Position numbers and translations under genes: made by a program. From Faecalibacterium prausnitzii (GTDB taxonomy: Bacteria > Bacillota > Clostridia > Oscillospirales > Ruminococcaceae): DNA of 64,000 bases. This document shows, in pieces, positions 8,065 through 16,462 of the stretch (positions within the stretch are counted from its first letter, which is position 1; the number at the start of each line of letters is the position of its first letter). The notes below the pieces were generated by a model. It had not been told where the DNA came from and ran no database searches. It was given only the letters and a program-made list of their open reading frames with translations. The DNA lies in the NCBI RefSeq assembly GCF_003324185.1, contig NZ_PXUP01000004.1, positions 117,236-181,235 on the forward strand. Direction: 5' to 3'.

Positions 8065-10401
8065 ATGCGTTATACCTACGTCCGGCAGCACGATACCACC
8101 GACTGTGCGGCTGCCTGTCTGGCCATGGTGTGCCTGCACTACAAAAAGGAAGTTACCATTACCCGCCTGCGGGATATGATGGGCACCGACCTGAAAGGCA
8201 CCAACCTTGTAGGCCTGCAAAAAGCCGCCAATGAACTTGGTTTTACCACCGCCGCAGTCCGCGTGGACCGCGAAAACTTTCTGAGCGATTTCTCGCTTCC
8301 CTGTATTGCACAGGTCATCACCGATCAGGGTCTGGCTCACTTTGTTGTGGTGTTCAAAAAGACCACCATCAAGGATGATGGCGCACGCCGCAAGCATATG
8401 CTGCAGGACGCCGAGACCCGCAAGGAAGAAGAGAAAAAGGGCAAAAAGCATAAGTGCAAGGATTACGTTATCATCGGCGATCCCGGCACGGAACTGAAAA
8501 AGATCAGTCTGGACGAGTTCTACAAGAACTTTACCGGCGTTCTGCTGCTTTTGAACCCCACCTCGGAGTTCAAGGGCGGCAAGATTGAAAAGGGCGGCAT
8601 GATGAAGCGGTATATCAACCTGCTGCTGCCCCAGAAAAAGCTGTTCTTCTACGCCATCCTCAGTTCGATCATCACCACCATTCTGGGCATCGCGTCCTCC
8701 ATGTTTAATAAGATCCTGATGGACGAGGTGCTGCCCTACGGGTTGAACAGCCTGCTGGTCACATTGATCCTGGTGTTCAGTGTGGTCAGCATTACCAGCA
8801 CGCTGATCGGCTTTGTGCGCCAATGGGTGCTGATCCATCTGTCCATCAAGATCGATATCCCGCTGATGCTGGGTTACTTCGGGCACATCTTCAACCTGCC
8901 CATGAAGTTCTTTGCCACCCGCAAGACCGGTGATATCACCACCCGTTACTCGGACGCAAACACCATCAAATCTATCTTTACCAGCATCGCGCTGAGCCTT
9001 GTGATGGATATTTCCATGGCTGTCATCACCGGCATCATTCTGTTCCGCATGAACGCCATGCTGTTCTCCATCTCGCTGTTCATGGCGCTGGTCAGCATCC
9101 TTCTGGTGCTGGTGTACAAACAGCCTTATAAAAAGATCAACGAAGAGAGCATGGCACAGTCTGCTGCGCTGAACAGCCAGATGATCGAGAGCCTGCGCGG
9201 CATCGAGACCGTCAAGTGCAATGCCAACGAGCAGACCGAGCTGGATAATCTGGAACGCGAGTACATGAAGAGCCTGAAGATCAGCCTGCGCTCCAGCCGC
9301 ATCAGCACCACGCAGGGCCTGATCTCTTCCTTCATCTCCACCGGTTTCAGTATGCTTACCACCTACGTGGGCATCACGCAGGTGCTAAACGGCGAGATGA
9401 CGCTGGGCGGCTTTATGGCCTTCAGCACCCTGTCCGGCTACTTCACCTCCCCCCTGAGCAACCTGATCGGTCTGCAGATGCAGATCCAGGAAGCCAGCAT
9501 CTCCATGAAGCGTCTGACCGAGATCATGGATTACCCCTCTGAGTACGAGACCGCCGAGGGTGTGGAGCAGAGCGAGCTGGACAAGGTGGAGGGCGACATC
9601 GAGTTCAAGGACGTTACCTTCCGCTACGGCAACCGCGCTCCCGCGCTGGATCACATCAGCTTCACCATTCCCGCCGGTAAAAAGGTGGCGCTGGTGGGCG
9701 GCAGCGGCAGCGGCAAATCCACCATCACCAAACTGCTGCTGAAGTACTACGACCCCGAGGACGGCGAAATCGACATAAACGGCGCAAATCTGGCCGAGTA
9801 CACCAACAGTTCGGTGCGCCGTGCCATTGCCTATGTGCCCCAGAACATCGAGCTGTTTAGTAAGACCATCTACGACAACATCCGCATCTCCCGCATGGAT
9901 GCCACGCTGGACGAGGTGAAGGAAGCTGCCAAGAAGGCCGATGCCCACGAGTTTATCCGTCACCTGCCGCTGCAGTACAACACCTATCTGGAGGAAGCCG
10001 GCAACGGCCTGTCCGGCGGTGAGAAGCAGCGTATCGCACTGGCACGCGCCTTCCTGAAGGACTCTAACCTCTACATTCTGGACGAGTCTACCAGTAATCT
10101 GGACTTTGCCACCGAGACGCTGATCTTCAACATGATCTACGAGCAACTGGCAGACCGCTCCATGCTGATCGTGGCGCACCGCCTTTCTACCATCCGTGAC
10201 TGCGACCTGATCCTTGTGATGGATCACGGCAAGATCGTGGAGCGCGGCAACCATGAGGAACTGATGGCAAAGAATGGTCGCTATGCCGAGCTGTGGAATA
10301 TGCAGCAGGGCATCTTCCGCAAGCGCAAGTCCGAGCCCGCTCCGCAGGTACCTTCTGCTGTGGTGGAAGAGGACGACGACGGCGAGTCCATCACCTACTG
10401 A
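8065..10401 (+). CDS. C39 peptidase-containing ABC exporter (PCAT type)
   Basis: 778 residues with the three modules of peptidase-containing ABC transporters, which cleave a leader (usually double-glycine) and export the mature peptide. The N-terminal C39 peptidase has C14 ('TTDCAAACLAM'), H92 ('GLAHFVVV') and D140 ('IIGDPG'). The membrane domain spans about 190-480. The nucleotide-binding domain has Walker A 'GGSGSGKST' near 545, signature 'LSGGEKQR' near 649, Walker B 'LYILDES' near 670 and 'IVAHRLS' near 702, so it should be active. Odd: about 30 lysine/glutamate-rich residues (about 103-133) separate H92 and D140. Cargo gene not seen. First gene of a run with a GyrI-like protein, an HlyD adaptor and an Ig-like protein. 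Confidence 0.92.
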   Translation: MRYTYVRQHDTTDCAAACLAMVCLHYKKEVTITRLRDMMGTDLKGTNLVGLQKAANELGFTTAAVRVDRENFLSDFSLPCIAQVITDQGLAHFVVVFKKTTIKDDGARRKHMLQDAETRKEEEKKGKKHKCKDYVIIGDPGTELKKISLDEFYKNFTGVLLLLNPTSEFKGGKIEKGGMMKRYINLLLPQKKLFFYAILSSIITTILGIASSMFNKILMDEVLPYGLNSLLVTLILVFSVVSITSTLIGFVRQWVLIHLSIKIDIPLMLGYFGHIFNLPMKFFATRKTGDITTRYSDANTIKSIFTSIALSLVMDISMAVITGIILFRMNAMLFSISLFMALVSILLVLVYKQPYKKINEESMAQSAALNSQMIESLRGIETVKCNANEQTELDNLEREYMKSLKISLRSSRISTTQGLISSFISTGFSMLTTYVGITQVLNGEMTLGGFMAFSTLSGYFTSPLSNLIGLQMQIQEASISMKRLTEIMDYPSEYETAEGVEQSELDKVEGDIEFKDVTFRYGNRAPALDHISFTIPAGKKVALVGGSGSGKSTITKLLLKYYDPEDGEIDINGANLAEYTNSSVRRAIAYVPQNIELFSKTIYDNIRISRMDATLDEVKEAAKKADAHEFIRHLPLQYNTYLEEAGNGLSGGEKQRIALARAFLKDSNLYILDESTSNLDFATETLIFNMIYEQLADRSMLIVAHRLSTIRDCDLILVMDHGKIVERGNHEELMAKNGRYAELWNMQQGIFRKRKSEPAPQVPSAVVEEDDDGESITY

Positions 10402-10481
10402 CCGCACCGCATCCGCAGCCTTTGCCCGGATGCAGCATAAGCGCTTTCCCGCTGGGAAACCAAAAAATGCCTCGTTATGGT

Positions 10482-10515
10482 GTGCCCGGAGGCAGACGCT
10501 TCCGGGCACCTTTTT
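10482..10515 (+). terminator. Intrinsic terminator after the exporter gene
   Basis: Perfect 9-bp stem GTGCCCGGA (10482-10490)/TCCGGGCAC (10501-10509) plus T5. It lies inside the 160-bp gap before the next gene of the same cluster and should reduce read-through; a TATAAC (10536-10541) with a poor -35 may restart transcription. Confidence 0.8.
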
Positions 10516-10561
10516 GTTTCGGTTCACATTAAAAATATAACAGGATTAGGGGTAATTTATC

Positions 10562-11017
10562 ATGAATGAGATCAAAGTTGCTGAAAACAAGACCCTCAAG
10601 CTGACCAATGTCCTCTCCCGCCTCGTGCGCCCTGAGGAACTGGGCAATCTGCCGGTCATCCTGACCCAGATGCAGAACTTTATGAAGAGCAACGGCGCAC
10701 AGCCTATCGGCCCGCTGGTGCAGGCGGTAAAGATGGGTACCGGCCCGGATCATGTGCCGGAACTGTACATGATGCAGCAGGCTACCCAGATGATCCCCCA
10801 GATGGAGCCCGGCTACCACATGGACGCTGTGCTGCGGGTGAAGAACTGTCTGTACGCCCACTACACTGGTCCGATGAGCCACAACCAGCTGGCTACCGCC
10901 AAGCTGCAGATCATGGCCTTTGAAAACGACATCAAGCTGACCGGCGACAACTATACCATCTATGTCAATCAGGACGATGACGATGCCGTGATCGACGTAT
11001 TTATGGAGACCAAATAA
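10562..11017 (+). CDS. GyrI-like/effector-binding-domain protein
   Basis: 151 residues, cytoplasmic. The order of hydrophobic strands and the pattern 'AHYTGPMSHNQLATAKLQIMAFENDIKLTGDNYTIYVNQDDDD' with a strong acidic tail resembles the GyrI-like small-molecule-binding domain found C-terminal in some AraC and MerR regulators, here without a DNA-binding part. Assignment is by pattern only. The start at 10562 has a weak 'AGGGG' upstream. Its stop is two bases from the HlyD gene, so these two are co-translated. A role as ligand sensor or immunity-type partner of the exporter is conceivable but not shown. Confidence 0.6.
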   Translation: MNEIKVAENKTLKLTNVLSRLVRPEELGNLPVILTQMQNFMKSNGAQPIGPLVQAVKMGTGPDHVPELYMMQQATQMIPQMEPGYHMDAVLRVKNCLYAHYTGPMSHNQLATAKLQIMAFENDIKLTGDNYTIYVNQDDDDAVIDVFMETK

Positions 11018-11019
11018 TT

Positions 11020-12132
11020 ATGACGACAACCATTCAGAACCTTTCGGATCTGCAGGACCGCCGGATCATGATGGACAAAAAGCTGCCCCCTTACGGGTAC
11101 GCCTTTGTCATTCTGACCGGTCTGTTCATGATTTTTCTGGTGATCTGGAGCACCCAGACCAACCGCATCTATGTCAGCCAGAACAGCGGTGTGGTGCAGG
11201 CCGCCAACAAGACCTACATCATGTCCAGCTACTCCGGCTCCATCACCGAGCTGTATGTCTCTGAGGGTAGCTATGTGAATGAGGGCGACCTAATCGCCCG
11301 GCTGAAGAGCACCGATCTGGATATGCAGAAGGATAACCTGCAAAGCCAGCTGGATATCTACCAGAAGCAGCTGGATCAGTACAACAAGCTGCTCAAGTGC
11401 ATTCAGGACGACACCAACTACTTCGACGAGACGAATGCCGAGGACCAGCCCTACTACTACCAGTACCAGACCTACAAAAGTCAGGTAGCGCAAAAGACCT
11501 TTGACGCCACCACCTATCAGGCTGCCGGTTACTCCGACACCCAGATCAAGGCTTTGATGGAGCAGAACCAGAGCGAGCTGGAGTCTTTGTACTACTCTAC
11601 CATGCAGTCCATCTCCCAGAGCATTACCAGTGCACAGGTCAACGTGGATAACCTGCAGGCGCAGCTGGATTCCTTGAACACTGGTGCCAACGATTACTTC
11701 ATCTACGCGCCCACCTCCGGCGTGATCCACATGGACACCCCCTACAAGGAGGGCATGGTGCTGAGCGCCGGTTCCGCACTGGCTACCGTTGCCAGCGAGA
11801 ACGATGATCTGGAGATCATGGCCATGGTGACGGTGAACGACCGCCCCCTGCTGCATGTCGGCGACCCCTGCAAGATCGCCATCACCGGCCTGTCGGAGTA
11901 TTCCTACGGCACGCTGACCGGCACGGTCACCTCCATTGATAGCGATGTGACCTCCAGCAACAACGGCTCCTACTACAAGATGACCATCAAGCCCGACGCC
12001 ACCTATGTGGTGAGCCGTAGCGGCGACAAGGTAGATCTTTCCAACGGTATGAGCGTGACCGCCCGCGTGGAATACGATCAGGTCACCTATTTTGAGTATG
12101 CTATGGAGGCTCTGGGCGTGCTGTTCCGCTAA
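11020..12132 (+). CDS. HlyD-family membrane fusion/adaptor protein
   Basis: 370 residues. A short cytoplasmic N-terminus is followed by one membrane helix (about 27-47, 'AFVILTGLFMIFLVIW'). Next come a half-motif lipoyl strand ('SSYSGSITELYVSEGSYVNEGDLIARL'), a long coiled coil (about 95-220, rich in 'QSQLDIYQKQLDQYNK' type heptads), the second lipoyl half ('YFIYAPTSGVIHMDTPYKEGMVLSAGSAL') and a beta-barrel domain. This is the layout of the adaptor that partners ABC exporters of type I or bacteriocin systems, supporting export by the C39 transporter upstream. It is 63 bases from the next start codon. Confidence 0.88.
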   Translation: MTTTIQNLSDLQDRRIMMDKKLPPYGYAFVILTGLFMIFLVIWSTQTNRIYVSQNSGVVQAANKTYIMSSYSGSITELYVSEGSYVNEGDLIARLKSTDLDMQKDNLQSQLDIYQKQLDQYNKLLKCIQDDTNYFDETNAEDQPYYYQYQTYKSQVAQKTFDATTYQAAGYSDTQIKALMEQNQSELESLYYSTMQSISQSITSAQVNVDNLQAQLDSLNTGANDYFIYAPTSGVIHMDTPYKEGMVLSAGSALATVASENDDLEIMAMVTVNDRPLLHVGDPCKIAITGLSEYSYGTLTGTVTSIDSDVTSSNNGSYYKMTIKPDATYVVSRSGDKVDLSNGMSVTARVEYDQVTYFEYAMEALGVLFR

Positions 12133-12195
12133 AAGCGGATTATGCAGCACGGCAGGATGCCCCCTTCTACACCACCCCAAAGAGGTACAAACAAC

Positions 12196-13719
12196 ATGAT
12201 TCGAACCGCAAAGAAACTGGCCGCCTGTGTGCTGATGCTGGGTGTGCTGGTATGCGGCACCGCACTGAGCGCTGCCGCAGCCAGTCTGCCCGTTGAAGAG
12301 CAGAACGGCGTTTCACTGCCATGGCTCAAGGACGTGCCCGCCGAGAGCATTGCCACCGGCAGCTACTCTGCCAATATGCTGCTGGGTGCTTCTCAGCAGC
12401 TGTCCCCCGTGGTCAGCCCCAGTTACAGCACCGACTCTGTGGTCTTTTTGACCGATGACAGCAGCGTGCTGACCGTAAGCAGCAGCGGCGTGGTACAGGC
12501 TGTGGGCGTTGGTACTGCCACCGTTACGGCAGCAGCCGGCAACCAGATCTGCGCCTACACCATCGTGGTATCCATGGACTCCTCCATGATCGTGACCGAG
12601 ATGGATCTTTCCCTCTCCTCCAATACCATCTATGTGGGCAACTCGGTGTCGGCTTCGCTGCAGGTGCGCCCCAGCTCTGCTTCCAACTACGCCACTGTCA
12701 CCCTGACCTCCTCTAACGAGAAGATTGCTACGGTGAACAGCTTTGGCCGTGTGACCGGCGTAGCTCCCGGCAAAGCCACCATTACCGCAACCTGCGGCTC
12801 GGTGGTAGCCACCACCACTGTTACGGTGCTTGCCCTGCCCACGGATTCCTCCACCGGCACAAGCGGCACCACCTCCAACAACAGCGGACAGGTGATCACC
12901 CCCAACACCAACTACATCGTGCTCAAGCCCGGTGCCACCCGCACCATTACGGCCAAGGCCACCCCTGCCAGTGCATCCCAGTCCTTCACCTTCAAGTCCG
13001 GCAACAGCAGCATTGCCACGGTCAGCCCCACGGGCGTGGTCACGGCGGTAGGCACCGGTTCTACCTCCATTACCATCTCCAACGGCAAGGCTACTGCCAT
13101 GGTCACCGTCATCGTGAACCGCTCGGCAGATGCCGCCTCCGGCAGCGACAGCAGCAATGACGGCACGAACACCCCGGACGACAACACCACTATCCCGCTG
13201 GACCCTGTGGTGCAGACCATTCAGGACAGCACCGAGGATCAGGTGGTGTTCGCCCAGTCTGAGGTTCCCATCGTGACCGGCGAGATCCTGAACGCCCTGC
13301 GCACCACCGGCAAGACCCTGTGCGTTGTGGGCGATGGCTACACTCTGAATGTTTCCGGTAAGGACGTGAAGAGTACCACCAGCGAGATCGACACCGCCAT
13401 CACCTTCACCGAGAGCGAAGAGGGGCTGGAGTTTGAGCTGGATAACGGCCGTACCCTTCCCTGCGCGGTGCAGCTGGAACTGGACGTGAGCACCTACTCC
13501 CGCCTGTACCTGTACAACACCATCAGCAACAAGTGGCAGTTCCTGAACAGCTACAAGGACGGCGTCATCACCGCCGACACTGCCGGCCGCTACCTGCTGA
13601 CCAACCAGAACCTGCGGTTCGGTGATATCAACTGGACCTTCTTCATCGCAGGCGGCGTGGTAGTGATCCTCATCGCCATTGCCTACATCGTGCTCAAGAA
13701 GCGCTACTGGTTCTGGTAA
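12196..13719 (+). CDS. Membrane-anchored Ig-like (BIG2) surface protein
   Basis: 507 residues. Residues 1-28 form a Sec signal peptide ('KKLAACVLMLGVLVCGTALSAAAA'). At least three bacterial Ig-like group 2 domains follow (about 45-125, 130-212, 238-312). Each carries the 'GVVTAVGTGSTSITI'-type strand. A Ser/Thr/Asp-rich linker (about 312-340) precedes a C-terminal beta-rich domain (about 340-475) and a membrane helix (about 478-500) ends in 'KKRYWFW'. It should be displayed on the outer face of the membrane. The ATG at 12196 is preferred over 12142 because AGAGG and the signal peptide fit it. Being Sec-exported it is probably not the exporter cargo but may bind it or act as an adhesin. Confidence 0.82.
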   Translation: MIRTAKKLAACVLMLGVLVCGTALSAAAASLPVEEQNGVSLPWLKDVPAESIATGSYSANMLLGASQQLSPVVSPSYSTDSVVFLTDDSSVLTVSSSGVVQAVGVGTATVTAAAGNQICAYTIVVSMDSSMIVTEMDLSLSSNTIYVGNSVSASLQVRPSSASNYATVTLTSSNEKIATVNSFGRVTGVAPGKATITATCGSVVATTTVTVLALPTDSSTGTSGTTSNNSGQVITPNTNYIVLKPGATRTITAKATPASASQSFTFKSGNSSIATVSPTGVVTAVGTGSTSITISNGKATAMVTVIVNRSADAASGSDSSNDGTNTPDDNTTIPLDPVVQTIQDSTEDQVVFAQSEVPIVTGEILNALRTTGKTLCVVGDGYTLNVSGKDVKSTTSEIDTAITFTESEEGLEFELDNGRTLPCAVQLELDVSTYSRLYLYNTISNKWQFLNSYKDGVITADTAGRYLLTNQNLRFGDINWTFFIAGGVVVILIAIAYIVLKKRYWFW

Positions 13720-13742
13720 GCTCCTCTTCCCCTGCATATACG

Positions 13743-13778
13743 ACCGCCCGCTGCACAGCATTTCGTGCAACGGGCGGT
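13743..13778. terminator. Bidirectional terminator between the Ig-like gene and glmS
   Basis: 8-bp arms ACCGCCCG (13743-13750)/CGGGCGGT (13771-13778) with an inner GCAC/GTGC stem. The genes on both sides converge on it. Confidence 0.8.
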
Positions 13779-13799
13779 TTTGTGTTCTATTCTCCCCTG

Positions 13800-15620
13800 T
13801 TACTCCACCGTTACACTCTTGGCAAGGTTGCGGGGCTTATCCACATCGCAGCCGCGCAGAACGGCCATATAGTAAGCAAACAATTGCAGCGGCACGATGA
13901 GCTGCAACGGCATCAGAATGTCGTCATACTCGTCCAAGCGGATGACCTCGGTGGCAACGCCCTCCGGCACCTCCGCGTCCTTGGTGGTGAACAGCAGCAC
14001 CCGTGCCCCGCGGCTGCGGGTCTCCTTGGCGTTGGAGATGGTCTTTTCGTAGACGTTTTTCTGGGTAGCCAGCGCAATCACCGGCACACCGTCCGTGATC
14101 AGGCTGATGGTACCGTGCTTCAACTCCCCTGCTGCGTAGGCATCCGAGTGCACATAGCTGATCTCCTTCAGCTTCAGGCTGCCCTCCAGCGAGAGGGCAT
14201 AGTCGAACCCGCGCCCGATGAAAAAGCAGCTCTGGGTGTTCACATAGCGGCTGGCAAGGTACTTGATCTGCTCGCAGTCCGCAAGGCGGGGCTTGATGAC
14301 CTCTGGCGCGTGCAGCAGCTGGGCGGTGTAATACTTTGTCTTTTCCTCGGTCAGCTGCCCCCGCGCGTAGGCCAGACGCAGGGCAAACAGGTACAGCACG
14401 CACAGCTGCACCATATAGGCCTTGGTGGACGCTACCGCGATCTCCGGCCCTGCGTAGGTGTACATGACGTAATCCGCTGCCCGGGCAATGCTGCTGCCCA
14501 CCACGTTTACAATGGCCAGCACCGGCACGCCCCGGCTCTTGGCCAGCTTGAGGGCGGCCAGCGTATCGCTGGTCTCGCCGGACTGGCTGATGATGATGAC
14601 CAGATCCTCCGGCTTCAAGATGGGGTCGCGGTAGCGGAACTCGCTGGCGATATCCACCTGTGCGGGCACCCGCGCCAGCGCCTCAATGGCGGTCTTGCCC
14701 ACCATGCCGGCGTGCATGGCCGTGCCGCAGCCCACCAGATGCACTGTGCCTATGCTGCGCAGCTTTTCATCCGTCAATTCCGGGATGCGCAGCTCCGGCA
14801 GGCCATTCTCCACCCGGGGGCTGACCGTTGCCGTGATGGCGGCGGGCTGCTCGTTGATCTCCTTGAGCATAAAGTGGGGGTAGCCGCCCTTTTCCGCGGC
14901 TTCCATATCCCAGTCTGCGGTCAGCTTTTCGCGCTCCACTGCCTCGCCGAACTCGTTATAGAAGCGGATACCCTGTGCCGTGCACACGGCCATGTCCCCT
15001 TCCTCCAGTACGCTGTAGCTGCGGGTGTACTTGAGCAGCGCCGGGATATCCGAGGCCACAAAGTTTTCGCCCTCACCCCAGCCCACGATGAGCGGGCTTT
15101 CCCGCTTGACCGCAAAGATGGTGTCCGGGTAGTCCTTGAACAGCACCGCCAGCGCATAGCTGCCCCGCACCTTGGCAAGCGCAGCCTGCAAAGCCTGTAA
15201 AGGCTCGCCCTGATAGCAGCTGTCGATGAGCTTTACCAGCACCTCGGTGTCGGTCTCGCTGGCAAAGGTGTAGCCTTTAGCAATCAGACGCTCCTTTAAA
15301 GCGCCGTAGTTTTCAATAATGCCGTTGTGCACGATGCTGACCCGGGGTGTGGAGTGCGGGTGGCTGTTCACGTCGCTGGGCTCGCCGTGGGTCGCCCAGC
15401 GGGTATGACCGATGCCACAGCTGCTCTGGGGCAGCGCCAGCTCTTCCAGCTTACTGCGCAGGGTGGAAAGCCGCCCCTTGCTTTTGACCACGCGGATACC
15501 GTCCCTCTGGGTAAGCGCCACACCGGCAGAATCGTACCCGCGGTACTCCAGTTTTTCCAAACCGTCCAGCAGCACCTGCTGGGCGCTGCGCATCCCGACA
15601 TAACCTACAATGCCACACAT
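13800..15620 (-). CDS. glmS: Glutamine-fructose-6-phosphate aminotransferase
   Basis: 606 residues. GlmS makes glucosamine-6-phosphate from fructose-6-phosphate and glutamine, the first step to UDP-GlcNAc for the cell wall. The N-terminal glutaminase starts 'MCGIVGYVG' with the catalytic cysteine at position 2; two SIS domains ('SQSGETSDTLAALKLAK' and 'SYVHSDAYAAGELKHGTISLI') follow, and the end 'DKPRNLAKSVTVE' is the conserved isomerase tail. GGAGGT precedes the ATG at 15620. A glmS ribozyme in the leader (15703-15860) shows how it is regulated: the mRNA is cleaved when the product accumulates. Confidence 0.97.
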   Translation of the reverse strand: MCGIVGYVGMRSAQQVLLDGLEKLEYRGYDSAGVALTQRDGIRVVKSKGRLSTLRSKLEELALPQSSCGIGHTRWATHGEPSDVNSHPHSTPRVSIVHNGIIENYGALKERLIAKGYTFASETDTEVLVKLIDSCYQGEPLQALQAALAKVRGSYALAVLFKDYPDTIFAVKRESPLIVGWGEGENFVASDIPALLKYTRSYSVLEEGDMAVCTAQGIRFYNEFGEAVEREKLTADWDMEAAEKGGYPHFMLKEINEQPAAITATVSPRVENGLPELRIPELTDEKLRSIGTVHLVGCGTAMHAGMVGKTAIEALARVPAQVDIASEFRYRDPILKPEDLVIIISQSGETSDTLAALKLAKSRGVPVLAIVNVVGSSIARAADYVMYTYAGPEIAVASTKAYMVQLCVLYLFALRLAYARGQLTEEKTKYYTAQLLHAPEVIKPRLADCEQIKYLASRYVNTQSCFFIGRGFDYALSLEGSLKLKEISYVHSDAYAAGELKHGTISLITDGVPVIALATQKNVYEKTISNAKETRSRGARVLLFTTKDAEVPEGVATEVIRLDEYDDILMPLQLIVPLQLFAYYMAVLRGCDVDKPRNLAKSVTVE

Positions 15621-15702
15621 ACAAAATACCTCCAGACCGACTGCGGCGCGCCGAAATGCGCTGCTGCACAGTCAGTTTCCTCTATCAAAGTCTATGTTCT
15701 TG

Positions 15703-15860
15703 TATGGCTTTCTTTGCAGGGTTCTGTTTCGGTATTGCTGCCGGTTTTTGCCCTGTTCTGCGGCTGGTATAGCCCTCAGCCGGAGAAACACCCGCCGAAT
15801 CTTTCGATGATTCCTCTCCTCGTCACCCTCACGGCTGTCACCCGTGTGGCCCGGCGCTTT
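15703..15860 (-). ncRNA. glmS ribozyme (glucosamine-6-phosphate riboswitch)
   Basis: The minus strand from 15860 starts AAAGCGCCGG, giving the cleavage site A(15858)/G(15857) before GCGCC. It continues with the core strings GTGACGAGGAG, ATCGAAAGATTCGGCGGG and TCTCCGGCTG in the order and spacing of known glmS ribozymes such as that of Thermoanaerobacter. A P4-type stem follows (CAGGG...CCCTG, the second arm ending at 15717). It lies 83 nt upstream of the glmS ATG. The 3' boundary is approximate. Confidence 0.92.
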
Positions 15861-15904
15861 ACGTCAGCTTGTGGTACACATTCCTTCTTTCAATGTTTTG
15901 TGGT

Positions 15905-16462
15905 TCAGTGCATCCCCAGCATTTTATGCAGCTTGGGCTGCCACTTCAGCTTGTACAGCAGCAGCATATTGCACAGTGCGCGGTCGTACAGGACAAAGGC
16001 CACGTTGCCCATGCCCAGTGTGAGCAGGGACATTGCCAGTGCGGTGGTGCGCAGCTCCTGCGAGACGCTGCCCGCCGGTACCAGCACAAGCAGCAGACCG
16101 TACATGGCAAGCACCGCCGCGTTGCACAGCAGCAGCTTACACACCAGCTGCAATGCCCGGGGACGGATGCGGTCAAACCGGGGCTTTACCAGCGGGTAAT
16201 AGCCCAGCAGCACGGTGAAGATCAGGGCGATCTCTTTATCCGGCACAAAGAGCAGCCCCAGCAGGCTGACGGCGGCGTAGGCCGTCCACGCCATGGTGAT
16301 GCCGCACTCCATGCACACCGTTGCAATGAGAAAGCTGGCCACCGCAGGCGCGATGAACATGGCAATGGGGATGATGGTGCCCAGCAGCATCAGTGCCACG
16401 CACAGTGCCGCTGCCATGCCGCAGTAGGCCATGGACCAGCTTTTGCTTTTTCGTTTCTTCAT
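15905..16462 (-). CDS. Small multi-pass membrane protein of unknown function
   Basis: 185 residues with about five or six membrane helices and a short basic N-terminus ('MKKRKSKSW'). The overall pattern, including 'PAVASFLIATVCMECG', is similar to small integral proteins of the ECF S-component kind, but no ligand motif was recognised. The ATG at 16462 is chosen over 16474: GGGAG lies 7 nt upstream and the start overlaps the stop of the preceding gene as ATGA, indicating translational coupling. glmS and its ribozyme follow about 45 bp downstream. Confidence 0.65.
   Translation of the reverse strand: MKKRKSKSWSMAYCGMAAALCVALMLLGTIIPIAMFIAPAVASFLIATVCMECGITMAWTAYAAVSLLGLLFVPDKEIALIFTVLLGYYPLVKPRFDRIRPRALQLVCKLLLCNAAVLAMYGLLLVLVPAGSVSQELRTTALAMSLLTLGMGNVAFVLYDRALCNMLLLYKLKWQPKLHKMLGMH

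Noticed and set aside
12313..13770. 485-codon glycine-rich frame antisense to the Ig-like gene
   Set aside because: Low-complexity translation caused by the Ser/Thr-rich sense strand, and it runs across the terminator.
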